A stretch of DNA of 64,000 nucleotides, from positions 1,666,633 to 1,730,632 of the forward strand of contig SCFE01000020.1 in the NCBI GenBank assembly GCA_004352715.1, read 5' to 3'. A program made the position numbers and the translations under genes. This DNA comes from Hofstenia miamia (taxonomy: Eukaryota; Xenacoelomorpha; Acoela). The notes below the pieces were generated by a model that was not told the origin of the DNA, searched no databases, and worked only from the letters and a program-made list of their open reading frames with translations. This document shows positions 61,386 to 64,000 of the stretch, piece by piece (the stretch's first letter is position 1; each line of letters starts with the position of its first letter).

Positions 61386-62385
61386 NNNNNNNNNNNNNNN
61401 NNNNNNNNNNNNNNNNNNNNNNNNNNNNNNNNNNNNNNNNNNNNNNNNNNNNNNNNNNNNNNNNNNNNNNNNNNNNNNNNNNNNNNNNNNNNNNNNNNNN
61501 NNNNNNNNNNNNNNNNNNNNNNNNNNNNNNNNNNNNNNNNNNNNNNNNNNNNNNNNNNNNNNNNNNNNNNNNNNNNNNNNNNNNNNNNNNNNNNNNNNNN
61601 NNNNNNNNNNNNNNNNNNNNNNNNNNNNNNNNNNNNNNNNNNNNNNNNNNNNNNNNNNNNNNNNNNNNNNNNNNNNNNNNNNNNNNNNNNNNNNNNNNNN
61701 NNNNNNNNNNNNNNNNNNNNNNNNNNNNNNNNNNNNNNNNNNNNNNNNNNNNNNNNNNNNNNNNNNNNNNNNNNNNNNNNNNNNNNNNNNNNNNNNNNNN
61801 NNNNNNNNNNNNNNNNNNNNNNNNNNNNNNNNNNNNNNNNNNNNNNNNNNNNNNNNNNNNNNNNNNNNNNNNNNNNNNNNNNNNNNNNNNNNNNNNNNNN
61901 NNNNNNNNNNNNNNNNNNNNNNNNNNNNNNNNNNNNNNNNNNNNNNNNNNNNNNNNNNNNNNNNNNNNNNNNNNNNNNNNNNNNNNNNNNNNNNNNNNNN
62001 NNNNNNNNNNNNNNNNNNNNNNNNNNNNNNNNNNNNNNNNNNNNNNNNNNNNNNNNNNNNNNNNNNNNNNNNNNNNNNNNNNNNNNNNNNNNNNNNNNNN
62101 NNNNNNNNNNNNNNNNNNNNNNNNNNNNNNNNNNNNNNNNNNNNNNNNNNNNNNNNNNNNNNNNNNNNNNNNNNNNNNNNNNNNNNNNNNNNNNNNNNNN
62201 NNNNNNNNNNNNNNNNNNNNNNNNNNNNNNNNNNNNNNNNNNNNNNNNNNNNNNNNNNNNNNNNNNNNNNNNNNNNNNNNNNNNNNNNNNNNNNNNNNNN
62301 NNNNNNNNNNNNNNNNNNNNNNNNNNNNNNNNNNNNNNNNNNNNNNNNNNNNNNNNNNNNNNNNNNNNNNNNNNNNNNNNNNNNN
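61386..62385. other. Assembly gap (1000 N) between AT and TAA arrays
   Basis: The left edge is an AT array and the right edge a TAA array. The round length suggests a default-size gap. Confidence 0.95.

Positions 62386-62422
<37 letters not shown>
62386..62422. repeat. (TAA)n microsatellite
   Basis: About twelve TAA units directly after the gap. Confidence 0.95.
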
Positions 62423-62427
<5 letters not shown>

Positions 62428-62786
62428 GTAACACTTTTAATGAAAATAAAATAAATTAAAAATATAACTAAATTAAACAGCACCATAGTAAAAAGTACAA
62501 TCTCACTGATATTGATTGATTATAAAGTGGAGCACAAAAAGGAATAAATTGATTTATACGACGAGTAGTCGTACAGTTTGGCTATATTAGTCGACCATGG
62601 AATGTTCTATAAGCATAATTGAGTGAAGAGGACGGTATGTATTGTGCAGAGCCTTTCTAAAATGTTTTAAGGCAAAGTTTCCCACGACGAGATTTAATTA
62701 ATATTAATGATTTTGAATTTTGAAAATTATTTTTTTTCATCACGTCTACAAATTGTTTAAATCTTTTTATTTAGAGAGATTGTCAA

Positions 62787-63027
62787 CAGGGGCTTACCCA
62801 GGATTTTCTGACGGGGGGGGCATCGTCATTATTACCCCATGCGGGGCGAAGCCCCACGAAAATTTTTGAAAATATTGAGAAAATAGACCCTAAAAAATGC
62901 ATTTCACGATCATAGATTTTAAATTTTTCAATTTTTTACGAAAAATTTTTTGATTTATCCAGTCAAAATTAAATGTGGAAACCTGACGGGGGGAGATTCC
63001 ACCATGTCCCCCCTGGGTAAGCCACTG
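62787..63027. mobile_element. hAT MITE, second copy of the 36-kb family
   Basis: The termini are CAGGGGCTTACCCAG and CTGGGTAAGCCACTG. Flanks are ATTGTCAA and ATTGGCAG, a 6-of-8 match. The interior is nearly identical to 36056-36304, so the family is fairly young. The minus-strand open frame that enters it is chance. Confidence 0.85.
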
Positions 63028-63538
63028 ATTGGCAGTGACACAAATAGTTCGCAAGCAACATCAAACAAACCTAGAATTAGGCTTTGATAAACTTGTGATA
63101 ACTCTTTTGGCGATAGAACATTTCTTAGAACTGTCAACCAGTATAATCTTCGTCTCGCTCGTCGTAATTTTAGGTCCATTTTAGGTCAGAAAATATCCAA
63201 ACTTACAATAGTTTATGTTGTTTAACACATTTTAGTTCATTAGATACTGGATTCCAGTTTTTGCTATGTCGAAAATTGAGTTGAACAGACTTGCTCACTT
63301 TTAGCCGTAATAAATTCTTTTCACTCCCTTCTTCAACATAATTTGACTCTGATTGTGAAGACTTTGTGAAAGATGTTTTAATAGAAACCATAAACTTAAT
63401 ATCATCTGTAAATTTAGAGTAGCCATTTCAATGTATATATATTTCTTATAAAGCGCATAACTTTTTATACAAAAAACTCAAATGCGCTATTTACAATAAT
63501 CGAATTAAATTGCTCTCTAAATAAATAATGCTTTACCC
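63028..63538. other. Intergenic, nothing recognised
   Basis: AT-rich sequence between two MITEs. A 62-codon frame at 63203-63391 (-) has no recognisable domain. Confidence 0.45.
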
Positions 63539-63740
63539 CCGTCACACACTGCCGTTAAGTTAAGTTAATTGCTAAGTTAAGGTTCATATAATCCCATCGC
63601 ACACTGCCGTTAAGGTAACCGTAACTTAAGCCTTAACGGCAGTGTGCGACGGAATTTCTTAAGTTACGGCTAACCGCAATGCGAACCGTAACGTTTTTTC
63701 TAGAGTTAAGTTAAGTTTACCTTACGGCAGTGTGCGACGG
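63539..63740. mobile_element. Self-nested MITE with TTAAG pentamer termini
   Basis: The outer ends are CCGTCACACACTGCCG followed by TTAAG pentamers, and the inverse form CGGCAGTGTGCGACGG. Inside lies a second, 59-bp copy (63594-63652) with CCATCGCACACTGCCG and CGGCAGTGTGCGACGG ends, whose CACACTGCCGTTAAGG inverted repeat is perfect over 16 bp. It has no coding capacity. The terminal core ACACTGCCG followed by pentamers is shared with 3712-4550. Confidence 0.7.
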
Positions 63741-64000
63741 TTTCGTTAAGTTACGGTTTTTTCTTGTGTCAGAAAATCTGGTGCCATTTTATACTTTTTG
63801 TGTGTGCTTATAAACTTTATTATCGAAAATGTAAATTATTTTATTTTGCCAAAATTGTAAAGTGATTGCAGTATTTAGAGAGTGCAATTAGATATCGGTT
63901 ATTGCGTAGTCTAATAGGTTATCAAACATTTTTGGCTTAAAACTTGAAACTTAATCCGGTTTGAGATCAGCAATCTTCACTACTTCACTGCTGTGTAAAC

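Larger units (their letters stand above)
59414..62786. other. Intergenic, dominated by AT and TAA arrays
   Basis: No gene is supported. The stretch holds long AT arrays, an ATT/TAA array, a 1000-N gap and a short assembly duplication at 60586-60669. Confidence 0.5.

Noticed and set aside
62955-63179. 74-codon minus-strand frame at the right end
   Set aside because: It extends from unique sequence into the hAT MITE, and the MITE is non-coding in its other copy.

Overview
The window looks like AT-rich nuclear DNA from an invertebrate animal. It has spliced genes, non-LTR retrotransposons, hAT DNA transposons, MITEs and long (AT)n and (TAA)n arrays. It reads as a draft scaffold: runs of N often begin or end in AT arrays, and at least two single-N joins have the same sequence on both sides. 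I cannot name the species. A CR1-type LINE with an esterase-like ORF1, a BPI-fold protein and a fibronectin III receptor fragment all fit a metazoan. There are no bacterial-style operons, CRISPR arrays or phage genes.

Layout. 1-12 kb is mostly non-coding, with a cluster of self-nested MITEs (3.7-4.55 kb) and one unidentified minus-strand exon pair (5.4-6.0 kb). 12-18.1 kb is an old hAT element (target duplication AYTTACTT) that received a CR1-like LINE on the minus strand. The LINE has two open, overlapping ORFs: an SGNH-hydrolase ORF1, and an APE endonuclease-reverse transcriptase ORF2 that carries a 2A-like ribosome-skipping motif behind hydrophobic segments. 19.9-22.3 kb is a second hAT-like element with a perfect 8-bp target duplication. 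22.7-24.4 kb is a decayed second LINE. 28.4-31.8 kb holds receptor-like exons, including a fibronectin III domain. 34.4-36.8 kb holds a dispersed repeat interrupted by a hAT remnant, and a hAT MITE.

The best host gene is on the minus strand at 53.77-40.24 kb. Eight exons, all closing in phase, would encode a 529-residue secreted protein of the BPI/LBP (lipid/LPS-binding) family. A 2.48-kb hAT element with decayed ZBED-type transposase sits 62 bp upstream of its start codon, so it lies in the promoter or 5' UTR. Further upstream (57.2-59.4 kb) are two pairs of convergent tRNA-like sequences and a compact minus-strand gene of unknown family with introns of 34-96 bp. One exon of that gene has been triplicated in 101-bp steps. 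The right end (59.4-64 kb) is AT arrays, a 1000-N gap, a second copy of the 36-kb hAT MITE, and another self-nested MITE with the same terminal logic as the one at 3.7 kb.

The most unusual items are the 2A-bearing intact LINE, the self-nesting pentamer MITEs at both ends, the exon triplication that may have made an intron, and the hAT insertion at the BPI-like promoter.
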